From positions 1,910,598-1,974,597 of the forward strand of contig NZ_LT732535.1 in NCBI RefSeq assembly GCF_900156915.1: 64,000 bases of DNA. The letters are read 5' to 3'. Shown here one piece after another: positions 44,911 to 53,881 of this stretch. Each line of letters starts with the position of its first letter. Positions within the stretch are counted from its first letter, which is position 1. The stretch comes from Sediminibacillus massiliensis. Lineage in GTDB: Bacteria > Bacillota > Bacilli > Bacillales > Amphibacillaceae. A model generated the notes under the pieces. It saw only the letters and a program-made list of their open reading frames with translations, did no database searches and was not told the DNA's origin. A program made the position numbers and the translations under genes.

Positions 44911-45435
44911 ATGTCAGAACATACTTTAGAGGATATTAATGAGTTGATTGTCAACGAGTTCGCCAGAACGATAGAACTGTTCGGTCTAATCCCTTCAGAA
45001 GCACGTTTATTCGCCATACTATATTTGGAAGGTACACCGATGACTCTAGATGAAATGAGTTCCGCTTTGGGAAAGAGCAAGACATCTGTCAGTACAGCAA
45101 TCAGGAACTTACTGGATCTGGGCCTTGTCGAAAGGGTTTGGAAAAAAGGAGAAAGAAAGGATTTGTATAGTGCGGATGAGAGTTTGTACAAAAAATTCAT
45201 GACGGCATATATCCAAAAGTGGATTGACGCCACCAGCCGGCAAAAACAGTCATTGGAACATATCAATCAATTTCTCTACGAGGAGACCGATAAAAGCGTG
45301 ACTGATGGTAATCAAGTTTCAATCGAAGAACTTCATTTAAGGGTAAAAGAAATGATAGCGTTTCATACCAGGCTTGTCGAGGCCTTTCAAAAGATAAAAC
45401 CGGAATCTGCATTGTTTAAAGAAAATTTGAACTGA
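44911..45435 (+). CDS. GbsR-family (MarR-like) regulator of opuA
   Basis: 174-residue winged-helix regulator of the GbsR/OpuAR group, with AILYLEGTPMTLDEMSSAL and SKTSVSTAIRNLLDLGLVER helix-turn-helix region and KKGERKDLY wing. In B. subtilis such proteins repress choline/betaine uptake genes. Divergent from the opuA genes, so likely their local repressor. The ATG has TAGGAGG upstream. Confidence 0.88.
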   Translation: MSEHTLEDINELIVNEFARTIELFGLIPSEARLFAILYLEGTPMTLDEMSSALGKSKTSVSTAIRNLLDLGLVERVWKKGERKDLYSADESLYKKFMTAYIQKWIDATSRQKQSLEHINQFLYEETDKSVTDGNQVSIEELHLRVKEMIAFHTRLVEAFQKIKPESALFKENLN

Positions 45436-45436
45436 T

Positions 45437-45781
45437 TTATCCTTTAAATACTGGAAGATTTAGAAACTCACTCATCAGGGAAGGATAATATCCTTCCTTT
45501 TTTAGTGCATAAATCGTTTGTTCTGGTTCCAGTTTGTGATTCAGCATTCCAACAAAGTGAAGCAACAGTGGCGTAACATCCAGAAGCCCCTCTTCTTTCT
45601 GCATTAAATATTCTTCATTTATAGCATTCACCAATTTAATGATTTCCTGATACTCTTCTTTGGTGAGTTCTTTCTCGATAACCAGTTTGGTAAATGGATA
45701 TTCTTCTATTTCTTTGAGTTTCAACAACAAATGGATGTGAAACAGCGAAACATCATCATGTTCTTTTGACCCCATTTTCAT
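45437..45781 (-). CDS. yhaI: DUF1878 protein, YhaI-like
   Basis: 114-residue predicted helical soluble protein with conserved LKLKEIEEYPFTKLVIEKEL and LHFVGMLNHKLEPEQTIYAL. B. subtilis YhaI (113 residues) is the positional counterpart; no function is established. AGGAGGGG precedes two nearby ATG codons (45781 and 45775). It converges with the GbsR-like gene with a 1-base gap; that gene's terminator lies inside this coding sequence. Confidence 0.85.
   Translation of the reverse strand: MKMGSKEHDDVSLFHIHLLLKLKEIEEYPFTKLVIEKELTKEEYQEIIKLVNAINEEYLMQKEEGLLDVTPLLLHFVGMLNHKLEPEQTIYALKKEGYYPSLMSEFLNLPVFKG
45479..45503 (+). terminator. terminator of GbsR-like gene, inside yhaI
   Basis: Nearly perfect palindrome with arms GGAAGGATA / TATCCTTCC around a single base, followed by six T on the plus strand, 44 bases after the regulator's stop codon. 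It is inside the coding region of the opposing yhaI gene. Confidence 0.75.
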
Positions 45782-45962
45782 TCCCCTCCTGCTACTATAA
45801 GCCTATTAAAAAAACAGTCTCATATAAAGAAGAATTTTACATATTTTTTTTAGAAAAAGCTATTGATTTTTCCTAAGAAACATACTATCATTCGTTGAGG
45901 GTAAAGCCCCGCAGCCGCAAACTTCGGCCCAATCATTCCATTCGTGCAGAGGGGGATTCAAC

Positions 45963-46499
45963 ATGAATTGCTGGAAGACTATTAATCTCAACAGACAATT
46001 TGGCTTAAATCGCATTTATTTATTATCATTACTTGTAGGTATGCTATCATTTATATTCCTATTTTTAGTTTTTTCCATGGTTCATCAGACCGGAAACGTC
46101 CAGGACCACGGTCTGCTCCCTTTACTGATCGGCTTGCTTGTTTTGCCGACAGTACACAAGCTCATGCATATTTTACCATTAATCTTGACAAATAAACGCG
46201 TGAAAATTAAATGGAAGATAAATAATAGAATTTTTCCGACTTTCTCATTTCGTACCAAATCCAGGATGTCGAAACAGACGTCCTTGTTCATTTTACTTGC
46301 ACCTGCAGTACTCATCACGGTGCCTGGAATCATTTCCAGCTATTTGTTCATTGACTATTATGTCTATTTTTTAATATTTTCATCTGTAAATCTCGGACTT
46401 TCCTTTACTGACTTTCTTTATGCAAATCAGGTAGTCCGGGCACCCAGAAAGTGTTTGATCGAAAATGCCAAAGATGGATACGACATTTTGATTAATTAA
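45963..46499 (+). CDS. DUF3267 membrane protein with altered metal-binding motif
   Basis: 178-residue protein with about four hydrophobic segments, resembling DUF3267 putative metalloproteases. The expected HExxH is replaced by HKLMH (at PTVHKLMHILPL), losing the catalytic glutamate, so it may not be an active peptidase. GAGGGGG precedes the ATG. It is followed by a terminator. Function unknown. Confidence 0.7.
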   Translation: MNCWKTINLNRQFGLNRIYLLSLLVGMLSFIFLFLVFSMVHQTGNVQDHGLLPLLIGLLVLPTVHKLMHILPLILTNKRVKIKWKINNRIFPTFSFRTKSRMSKQTSLFILLAPAVLITVPGIISSYLFIDYYVYFLIFSSVNLGLSFTDFLYANQVVRAPRKCLIENAKDGYDILIN

Positions 46500-46504
46500 T
46501 GAAT

Positions 46505-46535
46505 GGCACCCAGATAATCTTGGGTGCTTTATTTG
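46505..46535 (+). terminator. terminator of DUF3267 gene
   Basis: Stem GCACCC / GGGTGC with additional pairs (AGAT/ATCT) and a T-rich tail, just after the stop codon. Confidence 0.65.
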
Positions 46536-46606
46536 TTTGTTTTAGCTGTTCAACCAGGCAAAATTTTGATAAAGTATTGTATAGGTGTAAAAGGAGGTCA
46601 TTCGTT

Positions 46607-46786
46607 ATGGCAATTGTTTTTGCTTTTTTTGCTTTTTTCGTTCTATTCATTTTCAACTCCCTTACGCACAGATTATGTGTCCAGACAGAAATGTCTCAAG
46701 AACGCCAGCCTAATGTATTCAGGACTATAAATATATTAATTACCATCCTGTTAATCTCTTCCTATATAGAGGTATTGTTTACGTAG
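46607..46786 (+). CDS. small membrane protein
   Basis: 59-residue protein with two hydrophobic segments (residues 1-18 and 40-58). The ATG at 46607 has AAGGAGG at good spacing; the longer frame from 46499 lacks a site. I do not recognise the family. It ends ahead of a strong terminator. Confidence 0.6.
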   Translation: MAIVFAFFAFFVLFIFNSLTHRLCVQTEMSQERQPNVFRTINILITILLISSYIEVLFT

Positions 46787-46815
46787 CGTTTAATTCACAG
46801 CTTAATCAATAAACA

Positions 46816-46859
46816 AAAAGGGATGACGAGTGCTCTAAGCACATCGTCATCCCTTTTTA
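46816..46859. terminator. bidirectional terminator
   Basis: Stem AAAAAGGGATGACGA / TCGTCATCCCTTTTT around a loop that itself can pair (GTGCT and AGCAC). It lies between convergent small genes. Confidence 0.88.
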
Positions 46860-46889
46860 CTACCGGAAAAATGGTTGTTTATCGTCTAC

Positions 46890-46985
46890 TTAGAGCCAAG
46901 CAGCTCCGACAATAATCAACAGAATGAACAACACAACAATCAACGCGAATCCGCTGCCGTATCCTCCGCCATATCCTCCGCTCAT
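46890..46985 (-). CDS. YjcZ family sporulation mini-protein
   Basis: 31-residue peptide (MSGGYGGGYGSGFALIVVLF at the start, then a hydrophobic tail) encoded from an ATG at 46985 with AAAGGAGGTG upstream. A Gly/Tyr-rich head and one membrane segment ending in GAAWL are typical of YjcZ-type small spore proteins, which are usually missed by gene finders. Function: some members (SscA type) help coat assembly; role here unknown. Confidence 0.85.
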   Translation of the reverse strand: MSGGYGGGYGSGFALIVVLFILLIIVGAAWL

Positions 46986-47186
46986 GAAAACACCTCCTTT
47001 GCTCCGTTGCTAATACATGGTATGCAAAAGATATGCTTTTCGAGTAGGCACTCGTCTAGTTATTTATGTAAAAAGTGTGGAATTTGATAATGGACTATTA
47101 TTTTAAGTAAGAAATGTGTTATATTATTTCAAGAGCTCGTCAATGCTTGGACGAAGAAAAGTTTCTTGATTAGGAGTGTTTTTTAA

Positions 47187-48119
47187 ATGAAAAAACTAGT
47201 TATGGCGGCTTCCTTGGCAGCAGGTGTTCTGACTTTATCCGCTTGTTCCTCTGAAGACCCAGAAACAGTTGTAGAAACCGAACAAGGTGATGTTACAAAA
47301 GAAGAGTTCTATCAGGAACTCAAAAGCCAAAGTGGTGAAACAGTATTACAGCAATTAGTTATGAAAACTATCCTTGAAGGGAATTACGATGTAGAGGAAG
47401 AAGCTGTAGACGCCGAATTGGAATCGCTTAAAGAGCAATACGGCGACCAATTCGAAATGGTGCTTCAACAAAACCAATTTGCCGATGAGGAAGAATTCAA
47501 AGAAGTTCTTCGTTTAAATATGCTTCAGGAAAAGGCGATTACAGAAGATGTAGAAGTAACAGATGAAGAGATCCAACAAAGATACGAAAGAATGCAAACC
47601 GAATTGACAGCCAGACATATTCTTGTAGAAGATGAAGAAACAGCTAAGGAAGTAAAACAGAAGCTTGAAGATGGCGAAGACTTTGCCGACTTGGCGGAGG
47701 AATACTCAACGGATAGTACTTCTGCAGCCAATGGCGGTGACTTAGGGACTTTCGCTGCCGGCGACATGGTTCCGGAATTTGAAGACGCTGCATATAACTT
47801 GGAAGTCGACGAGATCAGTGAACCAGTCCAGTCCCAGCATGGCTGGCATATCATCCAAGTTACAGAAAAAAATGAAGTAGAAGATGTCGAACCATTGGAA
47901 GATATCAAAGACCAGCTCCGCCGCGAAATTGCGATGAGCAAAGTCGATGACCAGACAGCACAAGAAAAGATGAACCAATTGCAGGAAGATGCCAATATTG
48001 ACGTTAAAATCGACGAGTATGAAGATCTTTTCAAACCGGCTGAATTACCGGAAGAGTCCAATACAGAGCAGTCTGATTCCGAAGAGTCCGGTTCAGAAGA
48101 ATCTGGTGCAGAAGGTTAA
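47187..48119 (+). CDS. prsA: foldase lipoprotein PrsA (PpiC-type peptidyl-prolyl isomerase)
   Basis: 310-residue lipoprotein essential for folding of secreted proteins at the membrane/wall interface. Signal peptide ends in the lipobox LSAC (Cys20). The parvulin domain spans about residues 133-225 (TARHILVEDEETAKEV, GGDLGTFAAGDMVPEF, SQHGWHIIQV). The C-terminal tail is Ser/Glu-rich and acidic. Length is close to B. subtilis PrsA (292) with the extra tail. Single-gene unit with a terminator downstream. Confidence 0.95.
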   Translation: MKKLVMAASLAAGVLTLSACSSEDPETVVETEQGDVTKEEFYQELKSQSGETVLQQLVMKTILEGNYDVEEEAVDAELESLKEQYGDQFEMVLQQNQFADEEEFKEVLRLNMLQEKAITEDVEVTDEEIQQRYERMQTELTARHILVEDEETAKEVKQKLEDGEDFADLAEEYSTDSTSAANGGDLGTFAAGDMVPEFEDAAYNLEVDEISEPVQSQHGWHIIQVTEKNEVEDVEPLEDIKDQLRREIAMSKVDDQTAQEKMNQLQEDANIDVKIDEYEDLFKPAELPEESNTEQSDSEESGSEESGAEG

Positions 48120-48182
48120 TACGTTAACCGTTCTGTTTTGCAATACAAAACAACAAGTAAAATTACGATATAATTGACATTG

Positions 48183-48224
48183 TAAAACGCTCAGAAATTT
48201 TAAGTTTCTGAGCGTTTCTTTTGT
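48183..48224 (+). terminator. terminator of prsA
   Basis: Stem AAACGCTCAGAAA / TTTCTGAGCGTTT with a 7-base loop, then T-rich sequence. Confidence 0.85.
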
Positions 48225-48262
48225 GTTCGTCATTTACGTACATTCTTCACAACCTTATTTTA

Positions 48263-48440
48263 TCAAGAGGCCTTAATTGGCTTTTCAATGACTTCCAACC
48301 ACTTCTTTCCTACAGTGGCATTTCTAGAAATCTTCCATGATGGAAGGGTCCAATTGCCTCGAAGCTTTCATATGTAAATGGATAGACGTAAGCTGAAAAT
48401 CCCTTCCAAAGATCACTTAATATATGGGTAGATAACCTAT
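48263..48440 (-). pseudogene. remnant of a protein-coding gene (C-terminal fragment)
   Basis: On the minus strand this gap reads KGFSAYVYPFTYESFEAIG then, after a one-base frameshift at about 48320, GKKWLEVIEKPIKAS and a stop. Both parts look like real protein, but there is no start codon with a ribosome-binding site and the frame is broken. I cannot name the family. It lies between prsA and the inserted GntR-ilvD pair. Confidence 0.4.
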
Positions 48441-48448
48441 GCTATACT
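48426..48448. promoter_or_regulatory. candidate promoter/operator of GntR gene
   Basis: TATACT at 48443-48448 is a plausible minus-10. Just upstream, GGGTAGATAACC (48426-48437) is a loose palindrome in the position where GntR-family autorepressors often bind. Weak evidence. Confidence 0.3.
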
Positions 48449-48475
48449 AACAAGAAAATAAAGTGATAGGGGTAT

Positions 48476-49150
48476 ATGATGGAAAAACGACTATCTGATA
48501 GTGTAGCAGATGATATCATGTCCATGATTGCTATAGAGAAAAGATTTCTTCCAGGTGACAAGCTCCCAAACGAAAATGAATTATCGGAAGAACTAAATAT
48601 CAGCAGGACAACCCTGCGTGAAGCAATTCGGATCTTAGTGACAAATAGTGTCTTAGAGATTAGGCGCGGAAAAGGTACCTATGTAAAAGAAGATATCGAT
48701 TTAAGCATTATGGAATCTTTTGATACGCTTACGGATGTCAAGGTTAATGCCAAGGACTTATATGAAATGCGTTTAATCTTCGAACCGGAAGCAGCTTATT
48801 ATGCAACCATTCGAGCGAGTGAAGCCGAATTGAAACGGATATTGGATTATGGAATGCAAATTGAACAAAAAATTAAGCGCAATGAGGACCGGACAGCAGT
48901 CGAACAAAAATTCCATAAATCCATTGTAAAAGCAACCCATAATGAGTTTATGGAAAAGCTTATGCCCGTTATTTACCAAGCAATTGATAAGGGCGTCATT
49001 TTGTCAGAGAAAAAAGAACTAGCCATTAAAGATACGATCAATGATCATAACATGATTATTGAATTTATGAAGAACCGCAACCCTGAAGGTGCAAAAAGTG
49101 CGATGAAAATTCATATCCTGCATGCGATGAACGAGTTAGGAATTGAATAA
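48476..49150 (+). CDS. FadR-subfamily GntR transcriptional regulator
   Basis: 224-residue regulator with an N-terminal winged helix (PGDKLPNENELSEELNISRT and RRGKGTYV) and a C-terminal FCD ligand domain (residues about 95-220) with helix-rich, metal-binding-type layout. FCD regulators commonly respond to sugar acids or other organic acids. It stands immediately upstream of the dehydratase gene, separated by a terminator, so it probably controls it. Start ATG with AGGGGT upstream. Confidence 0.88.
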   Translation: MMEKRLSDSVADDIMSMIAIEKRFLPGDKLPNENELSEELNISRTTLREAIRILVTNSVLEIRRGKGTYVKEDIDLSIMESFDTLTDVKVNAKDLYEMRLIFEPEAAYYATIRASEAELKRILDYGMQIEQKIKRNEDRTAVEQKFHKSIVKATHNEFMEKLMPVIYQAIDKGVILSEKKELAIKDTINDHNMIIEFMKNRNPEGAKSAMKIHILHAMNELGIE

Positions 49151-49160
49151 GAGGGTATGA

Positions 49161-49196
49161 TAAGACATCTTGGTCTCAGCCAAGATGTCTTTTTTT
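49161..49196 (+). terminator. terminator of GntR gene
   Basis: Stem AGACATCTTGG / CCAAGATGTCT with a 6-base loop, followed by seven T. Confidence 0.88.
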
Positions 49197-49385
49197 CAAC
49201 TTTAAAATGTCCGTTCATTTAAATGCCACATCCAGCGCAAGCAGCTGACTAAAGGAAAGATATAACTTACTCGGAAAATGAATTTTTAAGCCACCTCCCC
49301 TGTTATCATACAACGTCATTGACAGTAGACAACTCTCGATATAAAATATTTTATAATATTAAAAAAATTCAAGGGTGTGTGCAGA

Positions 49386-51059
49386 TTGCGAAGAAGTGAT
49401 ACGATTAAAATTGGAGTGGATCGTGCTCCTCACCGTAGCCTTTTGTATGCTACAGGCAAAGTAAAAGCGAAGGATTTAGGTAAACCATTTATCGGTATTT
49501 GTAATTCATATATTGATATTATTCCTGGTCATGTGCATTTACGTGAATTTGCAGAAGTTGTAAAAGAAGCAATCATTGAAGCTGGTGGTATTCCATTTGA
49601 ATTCAATACTATCGGTGTTGATGATGGGATTGCGATGGGGCATATCGGAATGCGCTATTCTTTGCCAAGCCGTGAATTAATTGCAGACAGTGCGGAAACG
49701 GTCATAAATGCACACTGGTTTGATGGAGTATTTTACATTCCAAACTGCGATAAAATCACACCTGGTATGTTAATGGCTGCTGCTCGTACGAACGTACCAT
49801 CTGTTTTTGTTTCCGGTGGTCCAATGGAAGCCGGCTCAAGCTCTAGCGGAAAACAACTTTCCTTATCATCTGTTTTTGAAGGTGTCGGTGCGTATAAATC
49901 AGGTAAGATGACGGAAGAAGAATTTACTGATATAGAAAACAATGCTTGTCCAACTTGTGGATCTTGTTCAGGAATGTTTACAGCAAACTCAATGAACTGT
50001 TTAATGGAGATGCTTGGTTTAGCACTTCCTGGCAACGGGTCCATTGTTGCAACGAGTGAAAAACGTAAAGAATTGATTTTTGAAGCAGCAAAACATTTAG
50101 TCCGCATGGTTGAAGAAGACGTCAAGCCCCGTGATATCATCACAAAAGAAGCCATTGATGATGCCTTCGCACTTGATATGGCGATGGGAGGTTCGACAAA
50201 TACTGTTCTACATACGCTAGCAATTGCCAAGGAAGCTGGTATTGAGTATAACATTGAAGAGATTAATAGAGTTGCTGCTCGTGTTCCATACCTTGCGAAG
50301 ATTATGCCTGCATCTGATTTCTCTATGGATGATATCAATAAAGCTGGTGGTGTCAGTGCAATCATTCATGAGTTAATGAAGATCCCTGATGCTATCCATC
50401 CAGATCGGATAACGATAACAGGCAAAACAATTGGCGAACTTGTTAGCGGTTATGAAATTACCAATGAACAAGTAATCCGTACCATAGATAATCCATACAG
50501 TCCGGTCGGAGGGTTATCCATTTTATACGGAAATATTGCTCCAGAAGGGGCAGTTATTAAAGTTGGGGCCGTAGATCCTTCTATTAAAGAATTTGAAGGA
50601 GATGCCATTGTTTTTGATTCTCAAGAGGAAGCACAAGAAGCGATTGATCAAGGAGCTGTAAGAGAAGGACATGTCGTTATCATTCGATATGAGGGACCTA
50701 AAGGCGGACCTGGAATGCCTGAGATGTTAGCCCCTACTTCTGCTATCATGGGCCGTGGTTTAGGCAGCACCGTAGCACTTCTAACAGATGGGCGTTTCTC
50801 AGGAGCATCTCGCGGTATTTCGATTGGACATATTTCACCAGAAGCTGCAGAAGGTGGACCAATTGCATTAATTGAAAATGGCGATACCATTGTGATCGAC
50901 TTACCAAATCGAACACTAAATGTAAACGTAACAGCTGAAGTGTTAGAAAAGCGTCGAAAGACATTAAAGGACTTTGAGCCAAAAATTAAAAACGGCTGGT
51001 TAGGAAGATATTCTAAACTAGTAACAAACGCATCAAAAGGCGGCGTCATGAGCATATAA
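49386..51059 (+). CDS. ilvD: dihydroxy-acid dehydratase (IlvD/Edd family)
   Basis: 557-residue iron-sulphur dehydratase. IlvD features are [14 protein letters not shown] near residue 9, cluster cysteines in [19 protein letters not shown] and [15 protein letters not shown], and [15 protein letters not shown]. In branched-chain amino-acid synthesis it acts on 2,3-dihydroxy acids, but with a GntR partner it could instead dehydrate a sugar acid. The start is a TTG at 49386 with AAGGGTG upstream. Codons look more AT-rich than in neighbours, and the pair splits prsA from yhaL, suggesting acquisition. Confidence 0.88.
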   Translation: MRRSDTIKIGVDRAPHRSLLYATGKVKAKDLGKPFIGICNSYIDIIPGHVHLREFAEVVKEAIIEAGGIPFEFNTIGVDDGIAMGHIGMRYSLPSRELIADSAETVINAHWFDGVFYIPNCDKITPGMLMAAARTNVPSVFVSGGPMEAGSSSSGKQLSLSSVFEGVGAYKSGKMTEEEFTDIENNACPTCGSCSGMFTANSMNCLMEMLGLALPGNGSIVATSEKRKELIFEAAKHLVRMVEEDVKPRDIITKEAIDDAFALDMAMGGSTNTVLHTLAIAKEAGIEYNIEEINRVAARVPYLAKIMPASDFSMDDINKAGGVSAIIHELMKIPDAIHPDRITITGKTIGELVSGYEITNEQVIRTIDNPYSPVGGLSILYGNIAPEGAVIKVGAVDPSIKEFEGDAIVFDSQEEAQEAIDQGAVREGHVVIIRYEGPKGGPGMPEMLAPTSAIMGRGLGSTVALLTDGRFSGASRGISIGHISPEAAEGGPIALIENGDTIVIDLPNRTLNVNVTAEVLEKRRKTLKDFEPKIKNGWLGRYSKLVTNASKGGVMSI

Positions 51060-51064
51060 TTGGT

Positions 51065-51241
51065 AAGGGACAAGGGAACAGAACCCTTGTCCCGCCAATG
51101 ATTTATTCGTAATCTTTATCAAATAAATAAAAACAGGCAGTCCAAATTATATGTTGCCTGTTCTGCTAAATAGTTTGCTTTTTGTACATTTTGTACTCCA
51201 AAACGAAACCCGGTCCTTTTTACGGGATCGGGTTTTTTTTC
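51065..51241 (+). terminator. cluster of hairpins after ilvD
   Basis: Three stems follow the gene: GGGACAAGGG / CCCTTGTCCC at 51065-51093 without a T run, AACAGGCA / TGCCTGTT at 51131-51163, and AACCCGGTCC / GGGATCGGGTT with eight T at 51207-51241. The last is the likely terminator and also reads on the minus strand into yhaL's end. Confidence 0.65.
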
Positions 51242-51449
51242 ATCCAGTCGTCACTTGTTTCTTTTCTTCTGTTTCATCTTTTTTATGACTTCTTTCATCA
51301 GCGATTCTATCCATATAGATTTTCCCTTCACGTTCGATAAACTGTTGTTCAAGTCTTCTCTCTGTTCTCATAGCCCGAAAAGCCATATAACCACTGAAAA
51401 ATATAAATATGATAAACATATATACCCACCATGGAATCCCTAATATCAT
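51240..51449 (-). CDS. yhaL: sporulation protein YhaL-like
   Basis: 69-residue protein with one membrane segment (IPWWVYMFIIFIFFSGYMA) and a charged tail with EQQFIEREGKIYMDR, the pattern of the Spore_YhaL family. The ATG at 51449 has GGGAGG at 6-base spacing; the longer frame begins without a site. B. subtilis yhaL is next to prsA; here the GntR-ilvD pair separates them. Function in sporulation is not defined. Confidence 0.8.
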   Translation of the reverse strand: MILGIPWWVYMFIIFIFFSGYMAFRAMRTERRLEQQFIEREGKIYMDRIADERSHKKDETEEKKQVTTG

Positions 51450-51522
51450 TGGAGTGCCTCCCTTGTCCATATTTGCTAAATGTATATGCATTTTCATAGC
51501 AAATATGACTAAGAAAAGCCAC

Positions 51523-52788
51523 TCAACGCCCGGCAGCCTGCATCCTGTCCAGTTTCAAAAACATATAGTAATAGGTGCCTGCGCTTAAAATCGCCAACAA
51601 TCCAAGCAGCATAAATACAACTTGATACGATAGATAATTAGTCAATACCAGACTGAGTGGAGCAATCAATTTTCCTACTGTAAAACGGAGGCTGGCAGCC
51701 GAAAAATACTGCCCCCTCATATTGGCAGGAGAAAGTTTGGAGACAAAGCTTTCTTGAATGCCGACGACCATCAGCTCGGCGAAGGTGAATAATCCCATGG
51801 CAATGATGAACATCCAGATACTTTGGGTCATGCCATACAGACTAATACCTACAGCATAAATACAGCTTGATAAGACAAATACCTTCCATTCTTTAAAACG
51901 GCTCATCACTCTTGTTACAAACACGGTGAACAAGGCAACAAGCAGACCATTTTCAGCCAGTATGAGCGCGAAGGCCTGCTCTCCTGTAAGATTCAGCTGA
52001 AATTGTCCAAAACTGAATAATGATTGATTATCGATTACTTCACTAGTATATACAGCAATTAAAATATCCAGCTGCATGAAGGTTTGGGCAACTAAAACAC
52101 CTGCGATGATAAACAACAAAAACGTCCGGTCTCTTGCAATCACCCGGTATGCACTCAGTTCATCCCAAACGGCTTGATACCAATGCTTCCCCGTTCCGAC
52201 TTCTGTTCTCTCATAAACCACCGTTTCCTCCAGATATGTTTGGAGGACGAAGGTCAATACCGCTGTCAAAACAGCTCCAAACAAGAGCATTTCAAAACGG
52301 TAGCTGTAAAACACAAAGCTACCGATAATCGGGCCGACCACGACGGCAATATTGATGGAAGTATAAAACACCGCAAACACGGACGCGCGATGCTTTTCTT
52401 TTACCACATCCGCTACCATTGCATGGGAAGCAGGCCAATACAAGGCCCCCCACACACCCAAAAGACTGAATGAAATAAATGTGAGCATCGGGGATTCATA
52501 CCATGGAGAGTTTGCGTAAGCAAACAGGAGAAAAGTCAGACATTGCCCGAATGAGGAGATGACCATCATTTTTTTCCGACCGAATCTATCAGCGCAATAA
52601 CCGCCTATTAAACTGGCAAGCACCGAAAATGCCTGTGATAATACTAATAATAGGCCCGCCTTATCCTTTCCAAACGATTTTTCAAACAAAATGGTCATAA
52701 AAGGAAAATAAGACCAAAAAAGAAAATTGGTCGTACCTTCCCCAAACAATCTGATGCGCAAATTTCTATCCCAGTCTTTCCACTTCAT
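51523..52788 (-). CDS. MFS transporter (MdtG/YttB-like)
   Basis: 421-residue transporter with 12 hydrophobic segments, the motif GYCADRFGRKKMMVI in the segment 2-3 loop and repeated HAMVADVVKEKHRASVF-type signature for the drug:proton antiporter-1 family. Probably a multidrug or metabolite exporter; substrate unknown. Lies between yhaL and yhaM, where B. subtilis has no such gene. Confidence 0.82.
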   Translation of the reverse strand: MKWKDWDRNLRIRLFGEGTTNFLFWSYFPFMTILFEKSFGKDKAGLLLVLSQAFSVLASLIGGYCADRFGRKKMMVISSFGQCLTFLLFAYANSPWYESPMLTFISFSLLGVWGALYWPASHAMVADVVKEKHRASVFAVFYTSINIAVVVGPIIGSFVFYSYRFEMLLFGAVLTAVLTFVLQTYLEETVVYERTEVGTGKHWYQAVWDELSAYRVIARDRTFLLFIIAGVLVAQTFMQLDILIAVYTSEVIDNQSLFSFGQFQLNLTGEQAFALILAENGLLVALFTVFVTRVMSRFKEWKVFVLSSCIYAVGISLYGMTQSIWMFIIAMGLFTFAELMVVGIQESFVSKLSPANMRGQYFSAASLRFTVGKLIAPLSLVLTNYLSYQVVFMLLGLLAILSAGTYYYMFLKLDRMQAAGR

Positions 52789-52820
52789 GATGCTTTCCCT
52801 CTTATTCTATTATTCTATTT

Positions 52821-53768
52821 TTATTTATCCTCAAACAACGGCTTATAAAATGATCGGTTATCCATGGCAAACAGCCGGTCAGTGAATTCGCCCGGACTCA
52901 CTTTTTCCAGTGCCCTGTTCAACATATTCATTTTGGCATCCATCAAATCGATCAAATGAAGCATTTCCGCCTCTCTTATCAATGGCGGCTTCGGACTGCC
53001 CCATTCCGCTTTCCCGTGATGGCTCAGAATCATATGCTGCAGAATGGTCACTTCTTCTCCTTCAATCTGCAGCTCCCTGGCAGCCAGGCCTATTTCTTCC
53101 ACCATCATCGGAATGTGGCCGATCAACTTCCCTTCCAACGTATAAGAAGGGGTGGCCGCCCCAGATAACTCTTTCATTTTGCCGAGATCATGAAGAATGA
53201 TACCAGCATATAGCAAATCTTTATTTATATCCGGATAAAGCGACTTTATTTGCTTGGCCAGTTTCAACATGGAAACAATATGGTATGCAAGCCCTGACAC
53301 ATACTCATGATGGTTTTTGACAGCAGCCGGATATGTCAGGAGCGCATCTTGGTATTTTTTTATAAAGTAGCGGACGATACGTTGAATATTAGCGTTTTCC
53401 AGTTCAAAAATGAATTTCGTAATATCATCCATCAAGTCTTCTTTCGGTACAGGAGCTTTCTCGATGAAATCAGTCGGGTGAACACCATCGGCAGGAGTTG
53501 CCGGCCTGATCGACTGTATTCTCAACTGGGGCTTGCCACGAAACTGATTTACTTCACCGAATATTTTCACCAGTTGTTCTTGTTGAAAAAGTTCCTCATC
53601 TTCCGGAGTGGATTCCCATAGCTTGGCCTCGATTTCCCCGGTGACATCCTTCAATACCAGCGTCAAAAATGGTTTGCCGTTACTTGCAACCCCTTTGCTG
53701 GCAGACTTTACAAGCATATAATAGTCAAATGGATCTCCGACATTATAATAAGCGATCCCTTTCTTCAA
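52821..53768 (-). CDS. yhaM: 3'-5' exoribonuclease YhaM
   Basis: 315-residue nuclease with an N-terminal OB-fold (residues about 12-90) and a C-terminal HD domain with LHDLGKM and conserved histidines in [14 protein letters not shown]. In B. subtilis YhaM trims short RNAs and has DNase activity. The start was set at a TTG at 53768 ([12 protein letters not shown]) with GAGGAGGT seven bases upstream; the longer frame would read through it. Length matches B. subtilis (314). Confidence 0.93.
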   Translation of the reverse strand: MKKGIAYYNVGDPFDYYMLVKSASKGVASNGKPFLTLVLKDVTGEIEAKLWESTPEDEELFQQEQLVKIFGEVNQFRGKPQLRIQSIRPATPADGVHPTDFIEKAPVPKEDLMDDITKFIFELENANIQRIVRYFIKKYQDALLTYPAAVKNHHEYVSGLAYHIVSMLKLAKQIKSLYPDINKDLLYAGIILHDLGKMKELSGAATPSYTLEGKLIGHIPMMVEEIGLAARELQIEGEEVTILQHMILSHHGKAEWGSPKPPLIREAEMLHLIDLMDAKMNMLNRALEKVSPGEFTDRLFAMDNRSFYKPLFEDK

Positions 53769-53830
53769 TGTACTACCTCCTCTTCTATGTACAAATCGTT
53801 CCAGACTTTTTCCTATCATAACACAAGAAG

Positions 53831-53856
53831 CCCTTGCCGCGTAATCAAGGCAAGGG
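53831..53856 (-). terminator. terminator of gbsR
   Basis: Stem CCCTTGCC / GGCAAGGG with a 10-base loop, 26 bases past the gbsR stop codon on the minus strand. T run is poor. Confidence 0.6.
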
Positions 53857-53881
53857 TCCTGTGTACTTCCAGATGGCCGTA

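Noticed and set aside
49386..51059. 6-phosphogluconate dehydratase (Edd) instead of IlvD
   Set aside because: The N-terminal [10 protein letters not shown] and overall length (557) fit the IlvD branch better; sugar-acid activity is still possible.
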